Under the pieces are notes generated by a model, which was not told the DNA's origin, did not search any database, and saw nothing but the letters and a program-made list of their open reading frames with translations. From the NCBI RefSeq assembly GCF_004127445.1, contig NZ_QEXM01000041.1, positions 248,001-312,000 of the forward strand: 64,000 bases of DNA, written 5' to 3'. A program made the translations under genes and the position numbers. Shown piece after piece: positions 17,363 to 26,185 of the stretch; position 1 is the stretch's first letter, and every line of letters begins with the position of its first letter. This DNA is from Streptomyces alfalfae. Lineage in GTDB: Bacteria; Actinomycetota; Actinomycetes; Streptomycetales; Streptomycetaceae.

Positions 17363-19002
17363 TGCCAGCCCCCCTCGTCGGCGATGCCGTGGTTGTTCCG
17401 GTGGGATTCCTGCGCGGGGGTGGTCCCCTGGGCCGGATCGGCGCCCTGCGGCGGTGTCTGGCCCGGAGCGGCGGGGTCGCCCTTGACGCCCTTCATGAAC
17501 GCCTCGATCCACAGGCCGGGTTCGGTCTCGTGCTTCTTCTGCGCGGGCACCGGCGGCGGCGCGGTCGCGGCGGCATGGGCCTCTGCGGCGCGCTGGGCCT
17601 CGGCCTCCATCGCGTAGCGCTCGCTGAGCGACATCGTGACGCGGCTGCGGCGCTGCGGCAGGCCGCCCGGCGTCCACTCGGTGACCTCGGGGACCTCGTC
17701 CTCCATGGCCGCGGTGAGCGGTGCGCGCAGCGGCGGGCCCGCGGTGACGACGCGGGGCTTCTTGCGGCGGATGTTGCGCTCGGGCTCCTCGATGAGGTTG
17801 CCGCCGTCGTCCACGCGGGGCACCGCGGAGGCTCCGATGCCGTGGGCGAGTCCGGGCGCCGGGCCCGTGGTGATCATCTCGCGCGGCACGATGAGCACCG
17901 CGCGGACGCCGCCGTAGGCGGACTGCCGCAGGGAGATCTGCATGTTGTACATCTGCGAGAGGCGGCCGACGACGGCCATGCCGAGGCGCGGGCTCTCGCC
18001 CAGGTCGTTGAGGTCGATGCCGGCCTGCGCCTGGGCGAGCATGCGCTCGGCACGCTCGCGGGCCTCCTCGCTGAGGCTGACGCCGCCGTCCTCGATCTCC
18101 ACGGCGATGCCGCTCTGCACCTCGACGGCGGTGACGTGCACCTTGGTCTGGGGCGGCGAGTAGCGCGTCGCATTGTCGAGCAGCTCGGCGCAGGCGTGGA
18201 TCAGCGGCTCGACGGACGTGCCGTGGATCGCGACCTTGGCGATCGAGTGCAGTTCGACGCGGGGGTAGTCGAGGATGCGGGACATCGCGCCGCGCAGCAC
18301 GCTGTACAGCGGTACGGGCTTGGGCCACTGGCGGCCGGGCCTGGCGCCGCCGAGCACCGAGATGGAGTCGGCGAGGCGGCCGATCAGGGCGGTGCCGTGG
18401 TCGATGCGGAGCAGGTCGTCGAAGACCTCGGGGTTGCGGCCGTGGAACTCCTCCATCTCACGGAGTTCCGCCGCCTGCTGGTGGACGATCGACTGGACGC
18501 GGCGTGCGATGTTCACGAAGGCGCGCTGCGCCGACTCGCGCATCGCCTCCTCGTGGTCCAGGATTTCCAGGACGTCGCGGAGCAACAGCCGCTGCGGGCG
18601 GGGAAGTTCGCGGTACGCCTCGTCGTTGTCGACGACGTTGCGGATCACTTCGGCGGGTGGCTCGCCCTGCTGCAGCCGCCAGTGCGCCTCGGGCAGGATG
18701 TCCCGGCCCAGACGTACGGTCTCGTCGTCGTGGGACGCGATGCGCCGCTCCAGGTGGGCGAGCCGCTGGGCGAACTGCGCGCGCTGCCCCTTGATGGTGC
18801 GGCCGCGCCGCACGACTTCCGCGCCGACCAGGACGACCAGGAGGGTCGCGAAGGCGCCGCACCAGATGACGGCGGGCCGGGCCGGTTCCGTCACGGTGGC
18901 GACGGCCGCTCCGGTCGCCGCGGCCATCAGGGTCGCGGGCAGCAGCAGAGCACGGACGTAAGGGATTTCTCGGCCACCGGGAGGCGATTGAACACTCACC
19001 AT
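17359..19002 (-). CDS. cvnA9: Conservon sensor-kinase-like membrane ATPase (CvnA/RarA-like)
   Basis: 547 residues from ATG 19002, with AGAGGGC upstream. Two adjacent hydrophobic segments near residues 17-60 (LLLPATLMAAATGAAVATV and VIWCGAFATLLVVLVGAEVV) are followed by a helical signalling region and an HATPase_c domain with N-box ELLDNATRYSPP and G-box LGMAVVGRLS. No phospho-accepting H-box is visible, as expected for Cvn/nitrate-sensor-like ATPases. The C-terminal 130 residues are Pro/Ala/Gln-rich. It is the first gene of the five-gene cvn9-like operon and probably anchors the complex at the membrane. Confidence 0.93.
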   Translation of the reverse strand: MVSVQSPPGGREIPYVRALLLPATLMAAATGAAVATVTEPARPAVIWCGAFATLLVVLVGAEVVRRGRTIKGQRAQFAQRLAHLERRIASHDDETVRLGRDILPEAHWRLQQGEPPAEVIRNVVDNDEAYRELPRPQRLLLRDVLEILDHEEAMRESAQRAFVNIARRVQSIVHQQAAELREMEEFHGRNPEVFDDLLRIDHGTALIGRLADSISVLGGARPGRQWPKPVPLYSVLRGAMSRILDYPRVELHSIAKVAIHGTSVEPLIHACAELLDNATRYSPPQTKVHVTAVEVQSGIAVEIEDGGVSLSEEARERAERMLAQAQAGIDLNDLGESPRLGMAVVGRLSQMYNMQISLRQSAYGGVRAVLIVPREMITTGPAPGLAHGIGASAVPRVDDGGNLIEEPERNIRRKKPRVVTAGPPLRAPLTAAMEDEVPEVTEWTPGGLPQRRSRVTMSLSERYAMEAEAQRAAEAHAAATAPPPVPAQKKHETEPGLWIEAFMKGVKGDPAAPGQTPPQGADPAQGTTPAQESHRNNHGIADEGGWQ

Positions 19003-19363
19003 GTATGCCCTCTGAACACTCGTCTTGGGGAAGGGGGGCGTGCGGGAAGCACGCGGGTGGAGCAAGGGGAGTCAAGCGAACTATCGAATCTTTCGGGAAC
19101 AAGCGCGCGAATACGCCACAACTCATGTGAACTCGCCGCGCTCCGGGCGAGCTTAGTCCGCCGAAAACAGCGCGGAGTGATATTCGGCAACCCTCTGCGA
19201 CGACTGCGACAGAGGCATACACTCGCCCCATTTACACGGCTCGCGGTCGTTCGAACACGTGCGGTAACGCACGGGGGCTCCGCGCCCCACCGGCCCCCGG
19301 AAACAGCGATGCCCGCCGGGTGCCCCTGATGGGGGCGGCCCGGCGGGCGACAAGCGGCGGCGG
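19003..19363. other. 361-base intergenic region with a terminator hairpin
   Basis: No gene is supported here. Next to the helY stop lies a strong hairpin: GCCCGCCGGG at 19311-19320 pairs with 19339-19348, and an inner GCCCC/GGGGC stem closes it, so this is the helY terminator on the minus strand. The remainder should hold the promoter of the cvn9-like operon; I see no convincing -35/-10 pair. Confidence 0.6.
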
Positions 19364-22174
19364 CTAGCCGACGGAGCTGTACGCGACGACTCCGCGCAGC
19401 ACCTGGTCCACCGCCTTGCGGGCGTTCTTCCCCACGGTGCTGCCCTCGCGCGGGGCCGCCGCGGCGATCTGGCCGAGGACGTCGATGACCTGCTTGCACC
19501 AGCGCACGAAGTCACCGGCCGGCATCTCCGCCTCGCGCAGCACCTCGTCCAGACCCTTGCCGTTCGCCCACATGAACACGGCCCAGGCGAAGCCCAGGTC
19601 CGGCTCGCGCTGGCCGACGCCCTCGGTCTGGCTGATCCTGAACTCCTCCTCCAGGGCGTCGAGCCGGCCCCAGATCCGCACCATCTCGCCGAGGGCCGCC
19701 TTCGCCGCGCCGGACGGCACCTTGGGCGCGATCGCGTCGTCGCCGACCCGCGCCTCGTACACCAACGCCGAGACGCACGCCGCCAGTTCGGCCGGGCCGA
19801 GCCCCTCCCACACCCCGGCGCGCAGGCACTCGCTCGCCAGGAGGTCGAGCTCGCCGTAGAGCCGGGCGAGCCGCTTGCCGTGCTCCGTGACCTCGTCGCC
19901 CCGCAGATAGTCCAGCTCGCCGAGCAGGGCGACGATGCGGTCGAAGGTGCGGGCGATGGTGTTCGTCCGCCCCTCGATGCGGCGCTCCAGCTGCGAGGTG
20001 TCGCGCTTGAGCCGGTGATACCGCTCGGCCCAGCGCGCGTGGTCCTCGCGCTCGTCGCAGCCGTGGCAGGGGTGCGATCGCAGCGCCGTGCGCAGCCGTG
20101 CGATCTCCTGGTCGTCGGCGGCCGCCGCGCGGCCCCTGCGGTGCCGGTCGGGGACGATGTGCCCGGCCTTGGTGCGCAGCGCGGACGCCAGGTCGCGGCG
20201 GGACTGCGGCGAGCGGGCGTTGAACGACTTCGGGATGCGCATCCGCTCCAGCGCCTCGACCGGCACCGGGAAGTCCATCGCGGCGAGCCGCTTGACCTGC
20301 CGCTCGGCGGTGAGCACCAGCGGACGCGGGCCGTCAACGTGGTCGAAGCCGCGGTGGCCGTTGGCACGCCCGGCGGGCAGCCCCGGGTCGAGGACGAGCG
20401 CGAGCCCCGCGTACTTCCCCGTGGGGACGTGGATCACGTCCCCCGGCTTCAGCTTCTCCAGGGAGGCGGCGGCCGCGGCCCTGCGCTGGACGGCGCCCTG
20501 CTTGGCCAGCTCGTTCTCCCGGTCCTTGAGCTCGCGGCGCAGCCGCGCGTACTCGTCGAAGTCGCCGAGGTGGCAGGTCATGGAGGCCTTGTAGCCCTCA
20601 AGGCCCTCCTCGTTCTTCTGGACCTGGCGGGAGATCCCGACGACGGACTTGTCCGCCTGGAACTGCGCGAAGGACGTTTCGAGCAGCTCGCGCGAGCGGT
20701 GCCGCCCGAACTGCTCCACGAGGTTCACCGCCATGTTGTACGACGGCTTGAAGCTGGACCGCAGCGGATACGTGCGCGTGCCCGCGAGGCCGGCCAGGTG
20801 CTCGGGGTTCATGGCGCGCTGCCAGAGCACCACCGCGTGGCCCTCGACGTCGATGCCGCGCCGCCCGGCCCGGCCGGTCAGCTGCGTGTACTCGCCGGGG
20901 GTGATGTCGGCGTGCTGTTCGCCGTTCCACTTCACGAGCTTTTCGAGGACCACGCTGCGCGCGGGCATGTTGATGCCGAGCGCGAGGGTCTCGGTGGCGA
21001 AGACGGCCTTGACCAGGCCGCGCACGAACAGCTCCTCCACGACCTCCTTGAAGGTGGGCAGCATGCCCGCGTGGTGCGCCGCGATGCCGCGCTCCAGGCC
21101 CTCCAGCCATTCGTAGTACCCGAGGACGTGCAGGTCCTCGTGCGGGATCGAGGCCGTGCGCTCCTCGACGATCTCGCGGACCTGCGCCCGGGCCGCGTCG
21201 TCGTTCAGCCGAAGGCCCGCGTACAGGCACTGCTGGACCGCCGCCTCGCAGGCCGCGCGGCTGAAGATGAACGTGATCGCGGGCAGCAGGCCCTCGGAGT
21301 CGAGCCGCTCGATGACCTCGGGGCGGCCCGGCGTCCAGACCCGGGAGCGCTGTCTGCGCTCGCGCTCGCGGTCGGCCTCGCGGATCATCTTGCCCTTGCG
21401 GCGGTCACGCGGGTTGTACGAGCGGGAGGCTTCCAGGCGCGCCATCCGCGTCAGGTCGGGGTTGACCGCCTTCTTGCGGCCCTCGCCCTCCTCGAAGAGG
21501 TCGTACATCCGGCGTCCGGCGAGCACGTGCTGGAAGAGCGGCACGGGCCGGTGCTCGGAGACGATCACCTCGGTGTCGCCGCGCACGGTGTCGAGCCAGT
21601 CACCGAACTCCTCGGCGTTCGACACGGTGGCCGACAGGGAGACCAGCGTGACCGACTCCTGGAGGTGGATGATCACTTCCTCCCAGACGGCCCCGCGGAA
21701 GCGGTCCGAGAGGTAGTGCACCTCGTCCATGACCACATAGCCGAGGTTGACCAGCGCCTGCGAGCCCGAATACAGCATGTTCCGCAGGACCTCGGTGGTC
21801 ATGACGACCACCGGCGCGTCGGAGTTGACGCTGTTGTCGCCGGTGAGGAGGCCGACCTTGTCCGCGCCGTACCTCTTGGCGAGGTCGGCGTACTTCTGGT
21901 TGGAGAGCGCCTTGATGGGCGTGGTGTAGAAACACTTCTTGCCCTGGCCGAGGGCCAGGTGCACGGCGAACTCGCCGACGATCGTCTTGCCCGAGCCCGT
22001 GGGGGCGGCGACGAGCACGCCCTTGCCCGCCTCAAGGGCCCGGCAGGCCTCGATCTGGAAGGGGTCGAGGCCGAATTCGTACATCTCGCGGAAGGACGCG
22101 AGTGCGGTGGCCTGCTCGACAGCGCGCTTGCGCGCCGCCGCGTACCGCTCGGCCGGTGAGAGGTCCTCTGTCAT
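19364..22174 (-). CDS. helY: DEAD/DEAH-box (Ski2/Mtr4-like) RNA helicase HelY
   Basis: 936 residues from ATG 22174. Motif I is APTGSGKTIVG, motif II DEVH, motif III SATVSN and motif VI QLTGRAGRRGID; motif IV-V is seen in FATETLALGINMPARS. The C-terminal half matches the Ski2-type helical DSHCT region. Actinobacterial HelY homologues are thought to act in RNA turnover with polynucleotide phosphorylase/RNase partners. It is the last gene of a minus-strand block that includes tatC, tatA and paf genes. The start follows the diacylglycerol-kinase-like stop by 86 bases. Confidence 0.93.
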   Translation of the reverse strand: MTEDLSPAERYAAARKRAVEQATALASFREMYEFGLDPFQIEACRALEAGKGVLVAAPTGSGKTIVGEFAVHLALGQGKKCFYTTPIKALSNQKYADLAKRYGADKVGLLTGDNSVNSDAPVVVMTTEVLRNMLYSGSQALVNLGYVVMDEVHYLSDRFRGAVWEEVIIHLQESVTLVSLSATVSNAEEFGDWLDTVRGDTEVIVSEHRPVPLFQHVLAGRRMYDLFEEGEGRKKAVNPDLTRMARLEASRSYNPRDRRKGKMIREADRERERRQRSRVWTPGRPEVIERLDSEGLLPAITFIFSRAACEAAVQQCLYAGLRLNDDAARAQVREIVEERTASIPHEDLHVLGYYEWLEGLERGIAAHHAGMLPTFKEVVEELFVRGLVKAVFATETLALGINMPARSVVLEKLVKWNGEQHADITPGEYTQLTGRAGRRGIDVEGHAVVLWQRAMNPEHLAGLAGTRTYPLRSSFKPSYNMAVNLVEQFGRHRSRELLETSFAQFQADKSVVGISRQVQKNEEGLEGYKASMTCHLGDFDEYARLRRELKDRENELAKQGAVQRRAAAAASLEKLKPGDVIHVPTGKYAGLALVLDPGLPAGRANGHRGFDHVDGPRPLVLTAERQVKRLAAMDFPVPVEALERMRIPKSFNARSPQSRRDLASALRTKAGHIVPDRHRRGRAAAADDQEIARLRTALRSHPCHGCDEREDHARWAERYHRLKRDTSQLERRIEGRTNTIARTFDRIVALLGELDYLRGDEVTEHGKRLARLYGELDLLASECLRAGVWEGLGPAELAACVSALVYEARVGDDAIAPKVPSGAAKAALGEMVRIWGRLDALEEEFRISQTEGVGQREPDLGFAWAVFMWANGKGLDEVLREAEMPAGDFVRWCKQVIDVLGQIAAAAPREGSTVGKNARKAVDQVLRGVVAYSSVG

Positions 22175-22260
22175 CGTGCTTTCGAGACTACCGGGCACCA
22201 CTGACAACGGACGATCATTATCGGGAGGCGAGGGACGCCGGGAAAGCGTTCCCCCAGGTC

Positions 22261-23151
22261 TCAGGGGGCCAGGACCCGCACCGCCCCCGGCACGCACTCG
22301 GCGGTCAGCGGCAGGGCTCCCAGCGGCTTCCCGTCCGCGTACCCGGTGATCCCCGGCGCGGCCGGCTCCACCCGGGCCGGCCGGTGCACGGTGACCTTCG
22401 GATGGTCGAGGTGCGTGCCCGTGTAGACCCGCGGGAACACCCTGAGCAGCGTCGCGCGGCCGCAGTCCCCCACCACGGTCACGTCGAGGAGCCCGTCGGT
22501 CATGTCGGCGTCCGCGCAGATCCGCATGCCACCGCCGTACGAGGTGCCGTTGCCGACCGCGACCAGCATGGCCTCGACCTCGTGGACGTCACCGCCGTCC
22601 AGCGTGATCCGGTACGGGACGGGTCGGAAGGCGGCCAGCTCGGCGAGGATCGCGAGGTCGTACTTCAGGCGCCCCGCGGGCCACCGCATCCGGTTGCCCC
22701 GGTCGTTGACCCGGGAGTCGAAACCGGAGGCGAGGACCGTCCCGAACCAGGTGCCGCCGACGCGCCCCAGGTCGACGTCCCTGACGTGCGCCCCCTTGAG
22801 CGCCTCGGCCACGGCCTCCCCCGCGGCGGCCGGGTCGCGCACGGGCAGCCCGAGGGCGCGCGCGAAGTCGTTGCCCGTCCCCACGGCGACCACGCCGAGC
22901 GGGGTCCGCGTCCCCGCCACCGCCTGGAGCGCCACGCCGGCCGTGCCGTCGCCGCCGACGGCTATCAGCGCCCCGGTGCCCGCTGCGACGGCCTCGCGGG
23001 CCCGCCGCAGCGCGTCGGGGGCGTCCTCACCGATGACGGTGCGCACGGAGAAACCGCGGGCCCGCAACGCGGAAGCGGCCGGCTGCGCCGCTTGGGCGCC
23101 CCGGCCGCGGCCCGCGGTGGTGTTGACGAAGAGGGTGATCTCGCTTGTCAC
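22261..23151 (-). CDS. Diacylglycerol/sphingosine kinase-like lipid kinase
   Basis: 296 residues from GTG 23151 (CAGGG ribosome site; GTG 23172, one base after the tatC stop, is possible too). The DAGK catalytic motif is GALIAVGGDGTAGVALQAVAG shortened here as AVGGDGT, followed by LGVVAVGTGNDFARALG. The C-terminal beta-sandwich has NGTSYGGGMRICADADMTDG, a DgkB-type motif, and DGKPLG near the end. Such enzymes phosphorylate diacylglycerol or related lipids at the inner membrane face. Nearness to tatC is conserved in Streptomyces by recollection. The precise lipid is unknown. Confidence 0.9.
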   Translation of the reverse strand: MTSEITLFVNTTAGRGRGAQAAQPAASALRARGFSVRTVIGEDAPDALRRAREAVAAGTGALIAVGGDGTAGVALQAVAGTRTPLGVVAVGTGNDFARALGLPVRDPAAAGEAVAEALKGAHVRDVDLGRVGGTWFGTVLASGFDSRVNDRGNRMRWPAGRLKYDLAILAELAAFRPVPYRITLDGGDVHEVEAMLVAVGNGTSYGGGMRICADADMTDGLLDVTVVGDCGRATLLRVFPRVYTGTHLDHPKVTVHRPARVEPAAPGITGYADGKPLGALPLTAECVPGAVRVLAP

Positions 23152-23173
23152 GGCGGGACCCTGCAAGGTCACA

Positions 23174-24112
23174 TCAGGTCACGTCATCGAAACCGTTGAC
23201 CCGGTGGTCGGCCCGGCCGGTGCCCGCCTGCTCGGGCAGCGCCCTGGGCGCGGAGACGGCCTCGACGTCTCCGACGGCCTCGGGCGTGAGGTCGAGGTCG
23301 GACGCCTCGTCGTCGTCGAGCCCGGCGTCGGGGTTGTTGCGGCGCCTGCGCCGGTCGTTCAGGAAGGAGATGCCGACGGCGAGGAAGTACAGGACGACGA
23401 TCGGTCCCGCGAGGGCGATCATGCCGACGGGGTCGGTGGTCGGGGTCGCCACCGCGCCGAAGACGAAGACGCCCATGACCACGCCGCGCCACCAGGTGAG
23501 CATGCGGCGCCCGGTCACCATGCCGGTCATGTTGAGCATCACCAGGAGCAGCGGCAGCTCGAAGGAGGCGCCGAAGACGAGGACCATCCTGACGGTGAAG
23601 TCGAGGATCTTGTCCATGGCGAGGAGGTTCTCTGCCTGATCGGGCGTGATGCTGATCAGGACCCGCATGCTGACGGGCATGATCGTGTACGCCAGCCAGG
23701 CGCCCCCGAAGAAGAGCGGCACGGCGGCGCCCACGAACCAGTAGGTGTACTTCCGCTCCTGCTTGTGCAGACCGGGCGCGACGAACGCCCACAGCTGGTA
23801 CAGCCAGACCGGGCTGGAGACGATGATGCCGACCATGAGGCTGACCTTCACCGTGGTGGTGAACGGTGACAGCAGGTCGTTGAAGGTCACCTTCGCGCAG
23901 TGGCCGCCGGTCGGGTCCATGCCCGGTTCGCAGCGCGGCACCGGGTCGGCGAGGAACTCCATCAGCTCCTGGCTGTAGAAAGCGGCCACGATCGACACGA
24001 CCGTGATCGCGAGGAGCCCTTTGGCGAGCCGGTTGCGGAGCTCACGCAGATGCTCCCCGAGGGGCATCCGCCCCTCGGGGTCCTTCTCCTTCTTGCGGGC
24101 AGACTTGAGCAA
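23174..24112 (-). CDS. tatC: Twin-arginine translocase subunit TatC
   Basis: 312 residues from TTG 24112, with GAGGA upstream. The family signature MPLGEHLRELRNRL at the N-terminus binds the twin-arginine signal, and six membrane helices follow, including SPVWLYQLWAFVAPGLHKQERK and TPTTDPVGMIALAGPI. Streptomyces export an unusually large number of proteins by Tat, and TatC is the signal-peptide receptor. An acidic C-terminal tail of about 60 residues is cytoplasmic. tatA lies 47 bases upstream, so the two are co-transcribed. Confidence 0.97.
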   Translation of the reverse strand: MLKSARKKEKDPEGRMPLGEHLRELRNRLAKGLLAITVVSIVAAFYSQELMEFLADPVPRCEPGMDPTGGHCAKVTFNDLLSPFTTTVKVSLMVGIIVSSPVWLYQLWAFVAPGLHKQERKYTYWFVGAAVPLFFGGAWLAYTIMPVSMRVLISITPDQAENLLAMDKILDFTVRMVLVFGASFELPLLLVMLNMTGMVTGRRMLTWWRGVVMGVFVFGAVATPTTDPVGMIALAGPIVVLYFLAVGISFLNDRRRRRNNPDAGLDDDEASDLDLTPEAVGDVEAVSAPRALPEQAGTGRADHRVNGFDDVT

Positions 24113-24159
24113 CCCACGTCCTCATCTCGTGCGGCAGGCCGGCCGTCGCCGGCCTTGGA

Positions 24160-24444
24160 TCAGCGCTGCGTCGTACGGTCGGTCGGCTCGGTGACCGGGC
24201 GGGAACTGGTCACGTCGCCGGGGGCAGCCTGGATCGTGCGCTTCTGGACGGCGGGGTCGCTCGGCGGGTCGGCCGGAGCGGCGTCGTCGGTCTTGCTCTC
24301 GGACTTCATCGCCTTGGCCTCGCTCTTGAGGATGCGGGCCGACTTGCCCAGGGAGCGCGCCATGTCGGGCAGCTTCTTCGCGCCGAACAGCAGGACGACA
24401 ATGACGAGGATGAGGACGATCTCGGTGGGGCCGAGCCTACCCAT
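24160..24444 (-). CDS. tatA: Twin-arginine translocase subunit TatA
   Basis: 94 residues from ATG 24444, preceded by AAGAAGG. A single N-terminal helix (GPTEIVLILVIVVLLFGAKK) is followed by the F-G-A-K-K-L-P hinge, an amphipathic helix (LPDMARSLGKSARILKSEAK) and a polar tail. This is the pore-forming TatA type, not TatB. The 206 bases between this gene and the upstream small membrane protein gene probably carry its promoter. Confidence 0.97.
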   Translation of the reverse strand: MGRLGPTEIVLILVIVVLLFGAKKLPDMARSLGKSARILKSEAKAMKSESKTDDAAPADPPSDPAVQKRTIQAAPGDVTSSRPVTEPTDRTTQR

Positions 24445-24650
24445 AGCTAATACCTTCTTCACCGAGGCGACAGGAGTCTGGTGCTTGCGGACCGGACATA
24501 CATCCGATCTCCGCGCTGGCAGCGATCGTAACCCCCCGGGGTAAACGCTCGGCAATCCCCGCGCATACTCCGGGTACGGCCCCCCGCCTCGATCCCGGGC
24601 CGCCGTCGCAGCGTACCCGCCCACGTCCCGCGGGTGACAGGCCGCGGAGG

Positions 24651-24848
24651 CTACGGAGTCCCGTGCCCCGCACGGGCCACTGCCGCCGCGGCCTTCTCCA
24701 GGTCCTCGGCCGCCCGGTTGATCTGCTGTGTGGTCCGGTTCACCTGGAGCGCGAGACGCCGCGCCTCCACGAACACCTTGACGGCCAGTACGCCGAGGAC
24801 GGCGAGGCCCAAGAAGCCCGCCGCGATCGCGAGCATCGCCCAGAACAT
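24651..24848 (-). CDS. Small membrane protein with C-terminal coiled coil
   Basis: 65 residues from ATG 24848. One membrane helix fills residues about 3-24 (LAIAAGFLGLAVLGVLAVKV), then a charged helix (ARRLALQVNRTTQQINRAAE) with heptad-like spacing that should form a coiled coil. It lies 9 bases after the zinc-ribbon gene and before tatA. The layout resembles DUF948-like or TatB-like proteins in outline, but the FGxKKLP hinge is missing, so I do not call it TatB. Function unknown. Confidence 0.75.
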   Translation of the reverse strand: MFWAMLAIAAGFLGLAVLGVLAVKVFVEARRLALQVNRTTQQINRAAEDLEKAAAAVARAGHGTP

Positions 24849-24857
24849 GTGCCGAGC

Positions 24858-25133
24858 CTAGACGGTGGAGTGCAGACGCAGGGTCCGCACCCCGCCACCG
24901 GTGAGCAGTTCGACGATGCGCTCGCCCGCGGGCTTGCGGACGGACACCTCGCACTCGGGACAGGTGAAGGAGTAGAAGGTGGTCCGGTCGCTGGCGCCGA
25001 TCACCAGGCGCAGCGCGCCCGCGGCCAGCTCGAAGCGCGCGCGGCAGTCGGGGCAGGCGGCCGTGAAGAGGACCGAGGCGGGCCCGGCCTGGGCCGGCAC
25101 TCCGGGCAGCCCGGCCATGGTCGGTGTGCTCAA
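24858..25133 (-). CDS. Small zinc-ribbon protein coupled to pafC
   Basis: 91 residues. TTG 25133 overlaps the pafC stop as TTGA and has AGGAG nine bases upstream inside pafC, so the start is credible; ATG 25118 is the alternative. Two Cys pairs, AACPDC and FTCPEC, about 30 residues apart suggest a single zinc ribbon. The C-terminus (GERIVELLTGGGVRTLRLH) looks folded. The gene is tied to the PafBC regulators by translational coupling, hinting at a related role in DNA-damage or proteasome-linked control, but no family name is recognised. Confidence 0.8.
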   Translation of the reverse strand: MSTPTMAGLPGVPAQAGPASVLFTAACPDCRARFELAAGALRLVIGASDRTTFYSFTCPECEVSVRKPAGERIVELLTGGGVRTLRLHSTV

Positions 25134-26170
25134 CGCCCTTGCTCCTGCCGTTCATGTGCCTGCGCGTACGGCTGCTCATCGTAGGCGCCGGACGGCGGCT
25201 CGGCGGGTCCTTCGGCATACGTGCCGTCGTAGGCCGCGAGTGCCTCTCGCGCCGCCTGCCGGGCGCTGTCCGCGAGCGGGCGGGGGGAGACGATGCGCCC
25301 GTCGCCGCCCAGCCGCAGCGCGAGGCGGCGCAGGGAGGCGGGGTCGGGGGTGCGCAGGGTGATGCGCAGGCCGCCGTCGGCCAGCTCGTCGGCGCTGTCG
25401 TGCGGGTAGTACTCGGCGACCCAGCGGCCGCCGGGGCCGACCTCGACGACGACCTCGGGGTCCTCGGCGGCGGGCTGGACGAGCGCTTCGGAGAGGTCGC
25501 GCAGCTCGACCTCGGGCGGCGCGGACGGCTCGTCGAGGATCTTGATCTCGGCGACGCGGTCGAGGCGGAAGGTGCGGCGCGCCTCGGAGCGGCGGCACCA
25601 CGCCTCCACGTACGTGTGGCCGACGCTGACCAGGCGGATCGGGTCGATCTCGCGCTCGGTCAGCTCGTCGCGGGCCGGTGAATAGTACCGGATCCAGAGT
25701 CTGCGCCGCTCGGAGATGGCGCGGTCGACGTCGGCGAAGACGCCTCCCTCGGACTCGAAGGTGACCGAGAGCCGGGCGCTGGCGCCCGCCGTCTCGCCGG
25801 CCGCGGTCTCCAGCTTGGCGGTGGCGCGCAGCAGCGCGAGGCGGTCGCTCTCGCGCAGGCCCGGCAGGGTGGCCACGGCGCGGGCGGCCACGAGCAGCGC
25901 GGTCGCCTCGTCGGCGGCGAGCCGCAGGGGGGCGGCGACGTCGTCCGGGTTGTGCCACCAGATGCGGTCGCCGTCGGTGTCGATGTCGAGCAGGTCGCCG
26001 CCGCGGAAGCTGGTCCCGCACAGGGGCAGCACGTCGAGGTCGGAGATCAGCTCGTCGGGGGTGATGCCGAAGGCGCGGGCGACGTCCTCCACGTGCGCGC
26101 CCGGCCGCTCGCGCAGATAGGTGACGAGCGAGAGCATGCGTCGCGTCTGGTCGATGGCGTTCGAGGCCAT
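25130..26170 (-). CDS. pafC: WYL-domain transcriptional regulator PafC
   Basis: 346 residues. An N-terminal winged helix (MLSLVTYLRERPGAHVEDVA, then FGITPDELISDLDVL) precedes the WYL domain, whose core is RRLWIRYYSPARDELTEREI and HTYVEAWCRRSEARRTFRLD, and a WCX C-terminal extension. PafC pairs with PafB; in mycobacteria the PafBC complex activates LexA-independent DNA-damage genes. The gene starts 15 bases after pafB. In this organism pafA is not adjacent, since two FKBP genes intervene. Confidence 0.93.
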   Translation of the reverse strand: MASNAIDQTRRMLSLVTYLRERPGAHVEDVARAFGITPDELISDLDVLPLCGTSFRGGDLLDIDTDGDRIWWHNPDDVAAPLRLAADEATALLVAARAVATLPGLRESDRLALLRATAKLETAAGETAGASARLSVTFESEGGVFADVDRAISERRRLWIRYYSPARDELTEREIDPIRLVSVGHTYVEAWCRRSEARRTFRLDRVAEIKILDEPSAPPEVELRDLSEALVQPAAEDPEVVVEVGPGGRWVAEYYPHDSADELADGGLRITLRTPDPASLRRLALRLGGDGRIVSPRPLADSARQAAREALAAYDGTYAEGPAEPPSGAYDEQPYAQAHERQEQGR

Positions 26171-26185
26171 GATCTTTCTGTCCCC

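Noticed and set aside
24651..24848. tatB
   Set aside because: One helix plus coiled coil resembles TatB, but the FGxxKLP hinge is missing, and tatB in Streptomyces is known to lie elsewhere.
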